Positions 1 to 11,317 of a stretch of 64,000 nucleotides of DNA are shown in pieces. A program made the position numbers and the translations under genes. Source of the stretch: Ectobius pallidus (Eukaryota; Arthropoda; Insecta; Blattodea; Ectobiidae); the NCBI GenBank assembly GCA_964059195.1, contig CAXKWD010000003.1, positions 16,474,606-16,538,605 on the forward strand, in the 5' to 3' direction. The stretch's first letter is position 1. The number at the start of each line of letters is the position of its first letter. The notes under the pieces are model-generated. The model did no database searches. It was not told the DNA's origin and worked only from the letters and a program-made list of their open reading frames with translations.

Positions 1-225
1 AGAGACCATAAGCAGCAGAAATACAACCATGAAGAGATAAGAAGAGAGGAGATGTCAGTGTGCCAGTGTTTTAAAAAGACTTCTTTAATGCTTTTGTTTC
101 ATCACAATGACAAGATAGAAGAAAATTTTAATTTTTCATTAATAATACTTCTACGTTTGCATAGCAAGGTAAGAGAACCTCTATAAACTATAATAATACA
201 CATATTATAATCACATACTTATTAA

Positions 226-452
226 CAGGGCCCGGATTTTGATGACATGTCATTTTTTAACTGGACCACTAGTGCAGATATTCTGATCATGACTCCTACA
301 TTAAGGTATAAAAATGGTAATTTTATGGATATTTTTTGCTCATTTTCGCCATTTTTTACTTTTAGGTCATTTTTAAATTTAACGTCATTATCTGGTCATT
401 TTTTGGCCAATTTAGGGTATTTTTCCCTTCGCAGAAAAGATTCAATGTGAGA
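226..452 (+). mobile_element. hAT element, left-end fragment
   Basis: The segment opens with CAGGGCCCGGATTTTGATGA, closely resembling the terminus of the complete hAT element at 49601-50812 (TAGGGCCCGGATTTGTATGT). It is followed by the T-rich, ATTTT-repeating subterminal sequence seen in that family. No matching right end or target duplication was found, so it is a truncated copy. The open frame through it is an artefact of T-richness and carries no recognisable domain. Confidence 0.5.
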
Positions 453-460
453 CATAATAA

Positions 461-1090
461 ACCCCGCGCTATTCAGTAAATTGTACCTAAACTAATACAA
501 ATGTTCCTAACCTAACATAACCTATCACTCACCTAGAATTTGGCTGTCACTACTTCTAGAACCTTATATACCTTCCACGCCTTTCGTAAAACATCGTTAC
601 ATGGCACGAACCCCGCACTATGCAGAATACTGCTAAACTAACATGACTGTTTCTAACCTAACATAACATGTCACGGACCTAGAATTCTTAATGCAGAAGC
701 TTTTTTACCCTTCATGGGCGTAATTTCAGCTTTTTAACTGGGGTGGGAAGGTCTGTGGGGGGTCTGGGGGGTAGATGTAGATGTAGATGTAGATATCTCG
801 TCCTGTAGATCCTGTGTTGAGCGGGGCTCAAGGATATAGAACACGTCAGATCAAAAAAATACATGCATGTTATAACAATAATAGGCCTATAGGCCTGCAG
901 AAACTGCAAGTATGGATTTTTTTAAATTTGGCATTAAAATGATGTAGTTTAAGCATTTTTTAAACTTTTTTGGGGTGGCAAAAAGAGGGGTTTAGGAATT
1001 CTGGGGTGACAACTGCCTCTCTTTGCTCCCCCCCCCCCCGTAATTACGCCGCTGCACATCTTTCATAAAACATCGCTACAACAGTCGTTT
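461..1090. repeat. Diverged 149-bp tandem duplication split by a MITE
   Basis: ACCCCGC at 461 recurs at 610, and the following TTCCTAACCTAACATAACC-like block, CCTAGAATT and TTTCNTAAAACATCG are repeated in the same order. The period is 149 bp. The second unit is interrupted at about 700 and resumes at about 1058, with the intervening DNA being the MITE at 717-1050. No function is apparent. Confidence 0.55.
717..1050. mobile_element. MITE with GGCGTAATT terminal inverted repeats
   Basis: GGCGTAATT at the left and AATTACGCC at the right form short terminal inverted repeats around G-rich/C-rich inner ends and a (TAGATG)n run near 772-796. It resembles the 62994-63384 element, which also begins with a GGCGTAA terminus followed by G/C runs. 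The interruption of the tandem repeat at 461-1090 supports insertion. No target duplication was seen. Confidence 0.45.
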
Positions 1091-1298
1091 ATCTGCCGCA
1101 TTCAATTTGCATGTAATCATGTTCGTAATATTGGCGACATTGTAGACTTGGTCCCACTCGGTACGGCCCGGTTATGACGGCGGTCACCTCATTCTCAAGT
1201 TTAGCGGATATAACTGAGTTCCATATATTTAAGATCAAGGACAGTAGGCCTAATACTATACTGGAGATATAACCTGACAATAATTTATCATGTAGGTC

Positions 1299-1927
1299 TA
1301 GGGTGGCCAGACGTCCGGCTTTTGGCCGGACTGTAAGGCTTTTTGCTAAGCAGTCGTCCATCCGGCGCAGCTTTATGCCGGACGTTGATTTGTCCTCCTT
1401 TTCGAGACTCTGATGGATCGGTAAAGCGTATTAATAAAATTTGTATTTTCCCGTATGTTCCTGCCAATCCTAAGGTTGGCAAGCTTGTCGATACTATCAT
1501 TTGTTTAGTTGGTGCCGCGGAAAAATCTGAATCTATTCCTAACGTTGGCACGCTTGTCCATACGATGATAGCGTACTATCATATTTTGTTTGGTGCAGTA
1601 CGTGGCGTTGGCCGTACTATTGATTGTTGTTCAAGTCTCCATTTGTATTGTACATTTTTTGCAGTTTGCCGTGTTTTTCTTCAATTACCAGAATGCCAAA
1701 ACGAAATACTTATTTTAATCCTCAGTGGGTCAAAGAATTTCAGTACATTTCAAAAAGCAGTAAAGCAGTGTATAATCATTTATTTTATATAAATGCAGTT
1801 ATTAAGTAAAATTAGTCAGGGTTATACTATGTATCTGCTGTTCAGCCGTCCATGCCCGAAATTTTATACTATGCTAGATTACCGAAGAAGTGTCCTCCTT
1901 TCTGACATTTTAGAAATGGCCACCCTA
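1299..1927 (+). mobile_element. hAT-type element with 8-bp TSD
   Basis: Terminal repeats TAGGGTGGCCA and TGGCCACCCTA are flanked by exact 8-bp direct repeats TGTAGGTC (1291-1298 and 1928-1935), the hAT hallmark. Inside, at 1694-1809, a short frame starting MPKRNTYFNPQWVKEF resembles the N-terminal start of a BED-finger transposase. The element is only 629 bp, so it is an internally deleted, non-autonomous copy. Confidence 0.75.
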
Positions 1928-2253
1928 TGTAGGTCTCATTGACTCCATGTATGTTCTGTTTGTCTTTCAATTGTGCAGATTACTTTAAATATTGGCATAG
2001 TCCCAGTTCAGTGGTCCCATCTCTCAGCATGCAAGTTTGCAAGAACCGTGCGAATTTTTCTTTCCGCCGAAGCAGGATGACCAACTGTGTTTCTTGTACC
2101 TTGTGTATAAAGCACATTGGTCGCTACGCTCTGTAACAAGCGTAACGTTAGTTTATCTACTTTTATGGTTCAGTTTGTGAATTAATTACATAATATAGTA
2201 TTAGTGACTTGTAGAGCTGAGTTAGTAGCAGTTAGATTAGAAATAGTGATATT

Positions 2254-2794
2254 CAGTGATGGGAAAAGTACAAAAAGAAAGAAATTGGGCTGAATTACAA
2301 TTACTTGAGACATTTTACTTAATTACAATTACAAATTACTTTTTCAGAAAGTAATCAGTAAAATTACAATTACTTTACAAAATGGCAGTACCTAAAAATT
2401 CCTTGTTTTTTTGTTGGTTTTGGGCACAAGCCCAAACTATTAATGAACAAACAAACAAACAAAAACACACAATGAGAATATTTTTGGAAGCATTGAGTAA
2501 CTTTTTGTTAATATCAACTCTAATTTGGATATTAGTTGCAAAAACAGTAGTGATGACGATATACCAAGCGAGAATGATAAGTATCATTCTTTTAATACTT
2601 TTAATACTTTAAGAAAATGTAATTTCTACTTGTAATTTACTTCTGGAAATAAAATTGTAATTGTTACAAAGGTAGTCATTAGTATTAGTACTAATACTAA
2701 TGACTAATAAAAGTATTGATTACAAGTATATGGGACCAAAAAAGGAATTGTTACTGTAATCCGGTTACTTTTACTTAATTACTTCCCATCACTG
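2254..2794. mobile_element. hAT MITE with 8-bp TSD
   Basis: The ends CAGTGATGGGAA and TTCCCATCACTG are inverted repeats flanked by exact copies of GTGATATT (2246-2253 and 2795-2802). The 541-bp interior is AT-rich, made of repeated AATTACAATTAC blocks, and has no coding potential. Termini and TSD length fit the hAT superfamily. Confidence 0.8.
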
Positions 2795-2904
2795 GTGATA
2801 TTAGTTTTGCAGGGATTTGTTCGCGTTTCATGACATTCCATATCCCCCTTTGCATTAAGGTAAGTAGTGGAAGTTAGGTTAGGAACAGTGATGATAGTAT
2901 TAGT

Positions 2905-3324
2905 TTGAGTATTGGTGGAAGTTGGGTTAGAAACAGGGACAATGGCTCGAATGAGAAAAGACTTCGAAATGCTAATGAAGAGCAGCCAGAATGCGAAAAA
3001 CAAAACTATGTTCAAAGAAAACGAGACATATTTGCTAAGGAATCTGATGAGCAAAGATCTCAGCGTCTCGCAAACAATGCGAATTGCATTAGAAACAAAA
3101 GAGCGAGTCAAGGAAATATTCGAGGGCAATCTTTGAAAGAAGTTGCTGGCAAAGCTTTTGAGATTAAATCTCAAATCTACAGAATTTTTTTAGGGTTATT
3201 AAATGCAAAACGTTTTGAATGTGGTGCAAAGCATTTTCAAATCAACTCGTTTTACAAAAAATATAGTCCATATATATTATATGATATTGAACATAGGCCC
3301 CAAAATGTTATTTATTTATTTTAA
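2905..3324 (+). pseudogene. Unrecognised lysine/arginine-rich ORF, possibly transposon N-terminus
   Basis: An open frame of 139 codons contains RKRDIFAKESDEQRSQRLAN followed shortly by RNKRASQG. Arginine-rich 'RRLANNA...RNKRA' repeats of this type occur in the N-terminal parts of some Helitron-type and other transposon proteins, but no catalytic domain is present. An overlapping frame of 74 codons is open too. It lies between the hAT MITE (2254-2794) and the large palindrome. The identity is a guess and the frame may be non-functional. Confidence 0.3.
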
Positions 3325-3619
3325 CCAGACCAGAGGCTTGTCTTGACTTGAGTTAATAAACTTTTGCCTATTAAACAACTTTTTTTTTATATTTTCAAAC
3401 AACTTTTTATATTTTTTAAACAATGAATTAAATAAAAAAGGATTAGAAACAATCACCTCGGAAGTTCCGTAGACCCTCTGTAATAATACAAACCCCGACG
3501 AGTAAGAGAAGAAAGGGCAAACTAGTTTGTCAGATTTAGGCCTAAAATCAATTGAGTACTACGTTTCAAAAGAGTCTATTTTGATGTAGGAGTAACAACA
3601 TTTGCAAAGGCAAGATATA

Positions 3620-5295
3620 TTTTAGGTAGATTTCGAAGAAAAATCTACCTATTGCAATCGATACCATGTCATGACTTTCGAAAAATTCTTTCATATCTTT
3701 ACATTTCATGCCTCCCTAAGTACGAAACCACCGCCTGTTCAAAAAAAAAAAAAAATTGTGACATTTATATATATATATCTCTTTACACGCTAGCGGCCGT
3801 AATTTTGAAGATATTTGGACCAATTTATTATGTTATTTCTAGGCCCAATAGTTCGAACAATTTCGTTAATGAGCAAAACTGGCTCAAGGGGGTGGTCGGG
3901 GGAGGGGGTTGAAATTTTAAAACATTTATATCTCAGCCCCTATGAAGTATAGAGGGAAACTTTGTTTGAATAAATTAGAGTACTCCCTATGGAGTTCACA
4001 GTGACACCAACGATTCGGGGTTTTTTGGGGGGTACGAGTGGAGGTGGGGGGGATGGAAATTCGAAATTTTTGAAACTACGGCTTGTGGAGTATCGTTGTA
4101 AAGCTCTTGACGAGTACTCTACAAATCAATAACTAGTTTCTCGATAGCTCTCATATAAGGCGAGATTTGAATGTTTGAAAAAGTGCTCTTTCCTCTTTTT
4201 TGCAGTTATTATTGCGGGTTTGTCATGCAAAGGCTAAAGAATAAGAGTGCTACGCATTGACAGTAAATTAAACCAAAAGCACTTCGAAATCTACCTCAGC
4301 CTGTAGGCTTGCCTAAAGGGATTTTTTTTTTTAATTTATGCACTGTTTAGTTCATTATTAATCTACTTTTCAAAACTTTGCTGTTTGCTGTTCGAATTTT
4401 CTTTCTTTTGTACATAAAATAATACTGTGAAAGCACAACTACCGTATTTAGTTGACCAACCTTTTAAATGCCAAGGCCAAAATTATCTCATATTAACGTG
4501 GATTTCCTCCGGTCATAAGCCAGCAGGCTACCGAGCAAACGTATGGTAAATAGGCTACACCAGGTTCCGCAATGCATTTAAACACATGTATCCCAAATGA
4601 AAAAATCCCTTTAGGTAAGCCTACAGGCTGAGGTAGATTTCGAAGTGCTTTTGGTTTAATTTATTGTCGCTGCGCAGCACTCTTATTCTTTAGCTTTGGC
4701 ATGACAAACCCGCAATAATAACTGCCAGAAAAAGGAAAGAGCACTTTTTCAAACATTCAAATCTCGCCTTATATGACAGCTATCGAGAAATTAGTTATTG
4801 ATTCGTAGAGTACTCATCAAGAGCTTTTTAACGATACTCCACAAGACATGGTTTCAAAAATGTCGAATTTCCATCCCCCACCCCCACTCGTACCCCCAAA
4901 ACCCCCGAATAATTGTTGTCACTCTGAACTCCATAGGGAGTACTCTAATTTATTCAAACAAAGTTTCCCTCCATACTTCATAGGGGCCGAGATATAAATT
5001 TTTCAAAATTTCAACCCCCTCCTCCGACCCCCCTCTTGGGCCAATTTTGCTCATTAACGAACTTTTCCGAACTATTAGGCCTACAAATAATATAATGAAA
5101 TTTGGTTCAAATATCTTCAAAATTACGGCCGCTAGCGTGTAAAGATATATATCTATATATCACAAAAAAATTTGAACGGACGGTGGTTTCGTACTTCGGG
5201 AGGCATGAAACGTAAAGATATGAAATAATTTTTCGAAAGTCATGACATGGTATCGATTGCAATAGATAGATTTTTCTTCGAAATCTACCTAAAAA
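3620..5295. repeat. 1.7-kb palindrome (foldback) of a 0.7-kb repeat
   Basis: Two inverted arms (3620-4332 and 4601-5295) match along their length with scattered differences, separated by a 268-bp spacer. Each arm begins AGGTAGATTTCGAAGAAAAA and ends near CTTCGAAATCTACCTCAGCC followed by TGTAGGCTTGCCTAAAGGGA, so each arm also carries short inverted ends (AGGTAGATTTCGAAG). A single unpaired copy of the arm occurs at 54976-55645. Arms include GGGGG and CCCCC tracts and no credible ORF. Origin unknown: two head-to-head insertions or a foldback transposon. Confidence 0.8.
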
Positions 5296-5732
5296 TCGTA
5301 ATCCATTATCAAATAGATAGTTTATTAAGGGCCAGAGTAATATAATGAATTAGCTTCCTATCGCATGTTTTTGTAGGCTCTGCGAATGGTGTAAATAATT
5401 ATTGTGAATACGGGGTAGGACCCATATTGATTAGCACCCCAGGTTCCCATCACTATTGGTATGCCACTGTATCTCGGAAGAAATTGGAAATATTTTATGT
5501 GTGAAAGCATTTTCAAAATGCTGCAAAAATGGACAAATTAGCTTGAAGACGAGACTGCCTTAAGATCTGAGTAAGATTCATGAATCTATGGCACGTTTTA
5601 ATCGTTTCATTTCGAATCTTTATGCCCATACGGAAGCACAAGAATCGTTCTAGGCCTATTTGTTTAATTAAAAGGGGGTGTGGATGTAGATCCCTTGACC
5701 TTTTAATAATTAAGAATAAAATTATGTATTAT

Positions 5733-5753
5733 CTTCTTTCTTTCTTTCTTTCT
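5733..5753. repeat. (CTTT)n microsatellite
   Basis: A short run of CTTT units. It sits at the 3' end of the minus-strand SINE and probably is that SINE's simple-repeat tail. Confidence 0.7.
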
Positions 5754-5759
5754 CGTAGT

Positions 5760-6186
5760 TTAACCTCTCCCTTTTTTTAGGATTTACGCGACCCAAGCCG
5801 CCCGGGCCTTACAGGGCCGCGACCTGTCGGGAGAGGGATTATCTTTGGATCACATACATACTTTTTTGACCAGACAAGGACATGCAGGGCCTCCCCGGAT
5901 GTGTGATCAGCCAAATGCCGGGGCCACCTCCGAGACAACACGAACACATAGAACGAGACACACCATTCACACACACACACACACACACTCACTCCAAACA
6001 AGGCGAGGATGGTATGAAGATGATAATAACGGCCAGATGATATCTGGGGACCACAAGGGCCTAAATTTACCCGACATGTGTCTCAAAGGTGAGGAAGAAC
6101 ACCTAGGTAACTTGTCCCGACCAGGAATCGAACCCGGGCCCGCTGCGTGAGAGGATTGAACTCATCCCCTGAGCCACAGCGGTGGA
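5760..6186 (-). mobile_element. tRNA-derived SINE
   Basis: On the minus strand a polymerase III A box (TGGCTCAGGGG, 6166-6176) is followed by a perfect B box (GGTTCGATTCC, 6124-6134), the internal promoter layout of tRNA-derived SINEs. The body continues through a (TG)n tract (5970-5988) to a GC-rich segment and a GAAA-repeat tail. The head is not a functional tRNA: acceptor-stem pairing is not seen. Open frames across it are incidental. Confidence 0.75.
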
Positions 6187-6257
6187 CAAAATTTTGTATT
6201 ATAATTAATGCAATTTATGTAAAAACGATGTAAGTATTAATAAATTTGTTTTAATTA

Positions 6258-6590
6258 CAGCAGAACTCCAACTATCCGGATGGCCGATTATCCGGATCGC
6301 TTTGAGGTCATATGCAAGTGGATTTTGCAGCAGGGAACATTGAGAAACCCTCTTTCAGGACCGATTATTTGCGAAGAAGCTAACTTTTTATCCCACAAAA
6401 CCGACAGTTTGTCAACATGATAACTAGCCTCTGACAGATAGGCCTACGTCAAAGATATGACACTTTGTAAGTACAGTACTGTAAAATTTAGTTTTTTTAA
6501 AAGAAATCCCTTTTTTCATTATTTATCCAATTATCCAGCTCGAGTAGGGTCCCAATTAATCCGGACCCATGCTAGAAGTGTGTAAAGAAT
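6258..6590. mobile_element. Pogo/Tigger-like element, truncated
   Basis: After a TA, the sequence CAGCAGAACTCCAACTATCC resembles the terminus of the element at 35345-36234 (CAGCAAACTCCTGATTATCC). The interior keeps repeated TTATCCGGAT/TTATCCA motifs typical of pogo-like subtermini, and ATTGGGACC (reverse strand) matches an inner segment of the other copy. No right terminus is present. Confidence 0.45.
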
Positions 6591-6689
6591 CCTATACACT
6601 GATACCTCTAATGAAGAAAGACTAAACCATTTTTAGGTGAAGGCGGGGGAGAAGGTTGAATGTTCGAAATTTTCGCAAGGGTTTTATTA

Positions 6690-7004
6690 TTAATAATATT
6701 TTATTAATTAGCTTTTATTATTCCATTATTAGGCCTATTTTATTAATACTATATTATTTTTATTATTTTTTACATTTTTTATTTTTATTGTTTTATTACT
6801 TTTATTTTTTACTATTAATTCTTTTTAATTATATTATTATTATTTAATTTTATTATTCTTTAATTTTTTATTATTTGATTATTGTTTTATTAATATTCTA
6901 CATTATTTTATTTTTACTTTTTTATCACTTGTAAATTTTTTACTAGTCTATTTCTTTTATTGGTGTTGTTATTGTTATTATTATTATTATTGTCATTCTT
7001 AATA

Positions 7005-7044
<40 letters not shown>
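6690..7044. repeat. T-rich low-complexity DNA ending in (TTA)n
   Basis: Several hundred bases of irregular TTATT/ATTTTTA repeats end in a regular TTA run at about 7003-7043. The remaining sequence to 7530 holds no recognisable gene or element. Confidence 0.8.
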
Positions 7045-7532
7045 GAATTAACGATGGAAGGTTTCCCAAGGTGATGAACTGGGAACCTGATGGAAGATGA
7101 TGGACAGGAAGGCTGACTGACACCTGTAAGGATGGTGTAAGGGGTAGCATGGTAGCAAGATGTCTACAAGATGAAGGTACGATGGACAGACGAAAGTGGA
7201 CAAGCAAAATTAGTTCACATGGGAATATATTATAACATTACTATGATTTCCTAAACATGGAATGCTGTGACATACATTTTTAACTAGGCCAGATTAATAT
7301 TTATAAGTAGCTTAGTTTTTTAATTGATCACTTAACATAATATATATTGTTTAATTTTACTTTTAGTTTTAAGGGTCTTTGATGCAATTGCTAATAATTA
7401 TAAATAGTTAAGTATTAATGTATCACCTTAAAACCTCATGGCCTTAACTCTGCCAGGTAAATTAAAACATTATTGTATTGTATCTTGCAGTTATTATAGT
7501 TATGGTTATTATCGTCATTAACTGATCCTCAT

Positions 7533-8254
7533 CAGGGCCGTGGAAAGAAAGCAAGGGCCCCAGGGACAAATTTTCTCGGGCCCCCGTCAAATATTAAATT
7601 CTCTACTCAACTTGCCCTTTATAATGTATGCAATAAAAAGATTATGTAATGATATTACGTAATTATTAAGTGCCAGAATGGTACCGGTACTTTATGAGAT
7701 TGTTTGGTAGACAGGAAAATATCTGTTCTTCTGACTGTCTGTCTGTCCGTGTGCCTGTAAGCGCGATAACTCAAATACGCTTTAGCCTATCGGATTTTCA
7801 TAAAACTTGGTATACCATTTATAACGCCCATGGGACGAAGCCTATTGATTTTGGACCAAATCGATTAACTGATGCTGGGCACGAAACGGAAAAATACATG
7901 AAAATGTTCTAATTAGGAACAATTCTATCTGTATGTACCAGTTTAATCTTTTGAAAATTATGATTTTAAATGCCGAACGTTGGTGAGGCCTACTGTTAAG
8001 TCCAAAAGGATTTGTGCTTCTACTTATCAAAAATAGCAATTTTTCTTCAAGAATAATCCGTTTCATATTAAATGATTAATTCCGTGTCACCGTTATACGA
8101 CAGGACAATGCAGGTAAAATAAACACATAAAACATAACCAATGGTATTTTAGAAAGTAAAAAATAAAAAGCCTGGTCGGCCGGGCCCCCTTTTGGGACGC
8201 GGGCCCCGGGGCTGGGGCTGCAGCCCCGGCTGCCCCTCCTTCTCGTCGGGCCTG
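7533..8254. mobile_element. hAT-type MITE with 8-bp TSD and nested repeat
   Basis: CAGGGCCGTGG at the left and CCACGGC-related GTCGGGCCTG at the right are flanked by exact ATCCTCAT copies (7525-7532 and 8255-8262). Both inner ends are GC-rich (GGGCCCC, GGGGCTGGGGCTGCAGCCCC). A partial GTGCCAGAATG repeat (7668-7915) is nested inside and makes up a third of the length. Confidence 0.7.
7668..7915 (-). repeat. GTGCCAGAATG dispersed repeat, copy A (partial)
   Basis: It shares GTGCCAGAATGGTAC, a run of CTGTCTGTCCGT, AACTCAAATACGCTTTA, ATGAAACTTGGTAT-like sequence and CCTATTGATTTTGGACCAAA with the copies at 17350 and, inverted, at 14930, 35744 and 58804. Only the right half of the family consensus is present. 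Strand is given relative to the 35744 copy. Confidence 0.75.
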
Positions 8255-8439
8255 ATCCTCATTGGCGCAGGACCTGAGAAACTATCCCTTCCTATCCCTC
8301 TTGCCCCTCACACGGAACAGCCCTGATTAATACTGTGATTTGATTTGATTCTATCCATCGAAACATGTTACATATTATGTCCCGCCAACATACAAGTTGG
8401 AATATAAATTTGTAGTTATAAAAAATATGTACACTGTGA

Positions 8440-8900
8440 AAATTACTTTACAAAATATACAATATAAATAACTGTATTAAAATGGTCTGTTTTACGCTGA
8501 TAAGACTGCCGGCTACTCGAATTGTGCGTTGCGATAAGGCAGCTATCTAGGTCAAGGTCGGCCATTTCTGTGTCATCAACATCCACACACCCCTTCGGCG
8601 GGATGCCAGTCTAAAACAATTCTTAATACCACTCACCTGGCATTGTGTCCGGCTCTTTATTACCATGGCGACTCAATTAATTTGATATAGTACTGTTTAT
8701 TCACAAATTCACTTAATGAAAACATATTAAACACTTGTTTTAAACATAAAAACACACGAAACTGATACTACCGCACAAATAACGGACATTTTCACCCTGC
8801 TAATGTAATCTGCTTCTTCAATAGGAGATTGCACATAGCGCACCTACTGACAGAAAGATGTATTACTAGAGCATCTCGATTAGGCCTTTAGCGTGTTTAT
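8440..8900 (-). promoter_or_regulatory. Possible first exon/promoter, minus strand
   Basis: On the minus strand a start codon in strong context (GTCGCCATGG, near 8668) opens the frame MVIKSRTQCQ and then meets CAG|GTGAGT, a consensus splice donor at about 8637. The surrounding 250 bp have more CpG and more balanced composition than the neighbourhood. No downstream exon was recognised to the left, so it could equally be chance or an old pseudogene. Confidence 0.25.
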
Positions 8901-8907
8901 GATATTT

Positions 8908-9010
8908 ATTTATTTATATTTCCCTCTGGTTTAGTTAAGGCCTTAAGGCCTTCCACTAACCAGAGGTGGATACATTCAAACCTTACCAAATAATCTAATT
9001 GAGAATAAAT
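8908..9010. repeat. Dispersed repeat, pair with 53102-53215
   Basis: TATTTATTTATATTTTCCCTCTGG-like sequence, GGCCTTCCACTAACCAGAG and AATAATCTAATT occur in the same order here and at 53102-53215. It may be the 3' end of a retroelement; the family was not identified. Confidence 0.6.
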
Positions 9011-9086
9011 AATAACAATAATAATAAAAAGATAAACATAATTATATTATATAGATGTACTGTAGATATGATATTATCATCTACCT

Positions 9087-9312
9087 CAGTGGTTCCCAAA
9101 CTATGGGTCGCGAAAAGGGGCGGAAAAAATTAAACTCGTCTTCAATATAAGGAATATAAGGCATTTGAACACAATAAAAGTATTGAAAGGCATATGAAAA
9201 ACATGTGCTGTATTTTATGTAGGCTATAATGGTTATCGTTATGTAGTAGTGGGTCGCGAAAAAAATTTCTAAGTGAAGGTGGGTCCCAGGACAAAAAAGT
9301 TAGGGAACAGTG
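9087..9312. mobile_element. Short hAT-like MITE
   Basis: The left end CAGTGGTTCCCAAACTATGG and the right end, read on the other strand (CACTGTTCCCTAACTT), are imperfect inverted repeats of the widespread hAT type. The phrase GGGTCGCGAAAA occurs near both ends. No target duplication is visible, so boundaries are approximate. Confidence 0.5.
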
Positions 9313-9477
9313 TAAGAATGTCTGGAATATCAACCAATTGAAAGCGTCTATTTTTCAAATACAATTACTGAACTCAGCCGTGGGAATATTATAACTTAAG
9401 CTACACGAGCGAAAGGAGATATGAAAATAATGTAGCCTACAACTTTATGCGAAGTGAAGCAACATAAAAATTGCCTA

Positions 9478-9775
9478 CGTGGTCTCGTGGTTAGCTACGG
9501 ATCCGCAGGCCAGGGTTCGATCCATGTACCTCCCCGTGTTTTTCTGAGGCAGGAAGGTCTGGAACGGGGTGAACTCAGCCTCATGATACAGACTAAGGAG
9601 CTACTTGATTAACAAGTAGCGGCTCCTGTAATGAAAACCATCATTAACAGCCGTAGGTGTCGGTATTCTGACCATATGCCCCCCCCCCCAATGCTGGCAT
9701 CAGCCTATGGGAGATGATGCAGAGGTCGGAAGGTTGACCTAGTCCCTCCAGGGATGTAGCGCCATGTAGTTTAGT
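9478..9775 (+). mobile_element. tRNA-derived SINE, second family, copy 1
   Basis: A tRNA-like head (GTGGTTAGCTACGG; B-box GGTTCGATCC) is followed by a body shared with 19298-19605: GTCTGGAACGGGGTG, ACTCAGCCTC, AGTAGCGG, CATCA.TAACGGCCGT-like sequence and GTCGGTAT.CTGACCA. The B box lacks one base against consensus. It ends in a weak TAGTTTAGTTTTT tail. Confidence 0.75.
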
Positions 9776-9993
9776 TTTTGAGAAGCAATATAAATCTCGT
9801 AAATTAATAAAGAGCCCAACAATATTAGATTTTCAAATAGCAAAGCATTTAAATAGAAAAGAGACAGAAACAACTCTCCAAAACTTCTTTTCTTCTTGAT
9901 ATCATCCAGTATCTCACTTCGTCTTCTACCAAATTTTATTTTGCTTTTTATTGTCCTTCGATTACATCCAGCAGAAGTCCTCCTCTTCGTCTC

Positions 9994-10640
9994 ATGATTT
10001 GTCCTAACGATTTAGCTTTTCTCTTCCTTACAATTTCCAATATACATATCTTTTTATCTTACTTACTCAATGGCAATAGACAATTCCTCAGCAAGCTAAA
10101 GGAATATTATCTATTTTTGGAACCTGAAGGATCATTGAAGCGCTTACCTGAGCCCCCCATTCAACTCTATTCTGCGCATCGAAAAGACTTTCTGCATTTC
10201 TCTCGACTGTGTTTATGTCATGCTCAGCAGACAAACATCATCTGCAGAGGCTAAAATCCACTGACTGCCATTTAATTCTACGCCTACCTCGTTTTCCTGA
10301 ACTTTCCTAATTGCATATTCCAAGGCAGAATTAAAAAGTAAATGCGATAGTGCATCTCCTTTCTTCAAGCCGCTTCTAATGATATATCTGATATATCATT
10401 CTATCTTATATAAATTATCTACTCTTTTTATCTACTCTTCTTAAAACTTGTCATTCTTTATTTTGTCTGTCCACTGACTCTTCTCAATTTTCCTCTAACA
10501 CCATATCTCAAAGCTCTCTAATATTTCCTCAGCATCCTGTTCCAGCTTCTTGTAAAGCACTACTCCATATATAGCCTTTCATAAACTTCTTCCTTAGCTG
10601 CAGATATAGTGCTCTGCTCAATGGGGCCAAATTGTATAAA
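9994..10640 (-). pseudogene. Scrambled non-LTR retrotransposon fragments
   Basis: Three minus-strand pieces are recognisable. 10190-10400 encodes [20 protein letters not shown] and, nearer its end, ADDVCLLS, the YADD box region of a LINE reverse transcriptase (Y changed to S). 10420-10610 encodes the more distal KKFMKGYIWSSAL and EESVDRQNK remnants. 9998-10180 matches the 3' flank of the LINE fragment at 56630-56985 nearly base for base. The order is wrong for a linear element, because the distal part lies upstream of the RT core, so the locus is rearranged. Several stops and frameshifts are present. Confidence 0.7.
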
Positions 10641-10802
10641 AAAAGATCTGCAATATACCTTTGCCCTATGCTCGAAAATTGACAGAACACCCTTGCTTTG
10701 AGCTAATGGGTAGACCTACCTTTTAATTCACACGATAGTCCATATGCAAAAGTATCATAACCTATAGGATACTATAGTTTGCCTTAAATTTGTAATTAAA
10801 TA

Positions 10803-11015
10803 AACAAAATCAGGTAAACTGATATAACAAAGTGCCAGAATGTGTTTGTTTAATCAGTGATAATTGCAATTATGATAGGCTTATGCAGAAAATAAGTTAT
10901 TTTTTTAAATATATTTCAGAGTTAAGCTCCATATCGATTCATTAAGCAGGGCTTGCAGAAGAACAAAGGTCTAGTTTGATAAGCATATGTGAAAGAATAT
11001 GTCATTAGCGCAAAT
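10803..11015 (+). repeat. GTGCCAGAATG dispersed repeat, copy B (left half)
   Basis: The segment begins AAATCAGGTAAACTGATATA, contains AAAGTGCCAGAATG, TTTAATCAGTGATAATTGCA, GAGTTAAGCTCC and CATTAAGCAGGGCTTGCAGA, in the order seen at 35744 and 58804. It stops after the AAAGGTCTAGTTTGATAAGC block and lacks the GTCTGTCC end. Confidence 0.8.
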
Positions 11016-11317
11016 ATAAATGAAAAGTCATAAGAAGTACTTAGAGTAAATGGCCAAGAAAATGATCATCATCGCTGGAACTAGAATATAGTGAAAGGAA
11101 ATCGAAATCAGAGTTGTAAAGGGAATAGAAACTTTGAGCAAAGGACACAAACAAACATGACTACCCTTTAAAATAAGTATATTCATTGGATCAACAGAAT
11201 TTGGAGCAACATAACCTCAATTTGTCAAAATTGCAGACAGCTTGACAAGTAAAAGTGATAGTGAAAAATCAAATACTTTAAGTTCCTCTACTGGTGGGGA
11301 GGGAGAACAGCCATTTG

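Noticed and set aside
5777..6150. Overlapping ORFs of 74 and 101 codons on both strands
   Set aside because: They lie entirely in a tRNA-derived SINE and its (CA)n repeat.
6656..6847. Hydrophobic ORF resembling a membrane peptide
   Set aside because: Produced by T-rich low-complexity DNA; the amino-acid pattern follows the TTA/TTT repeats.
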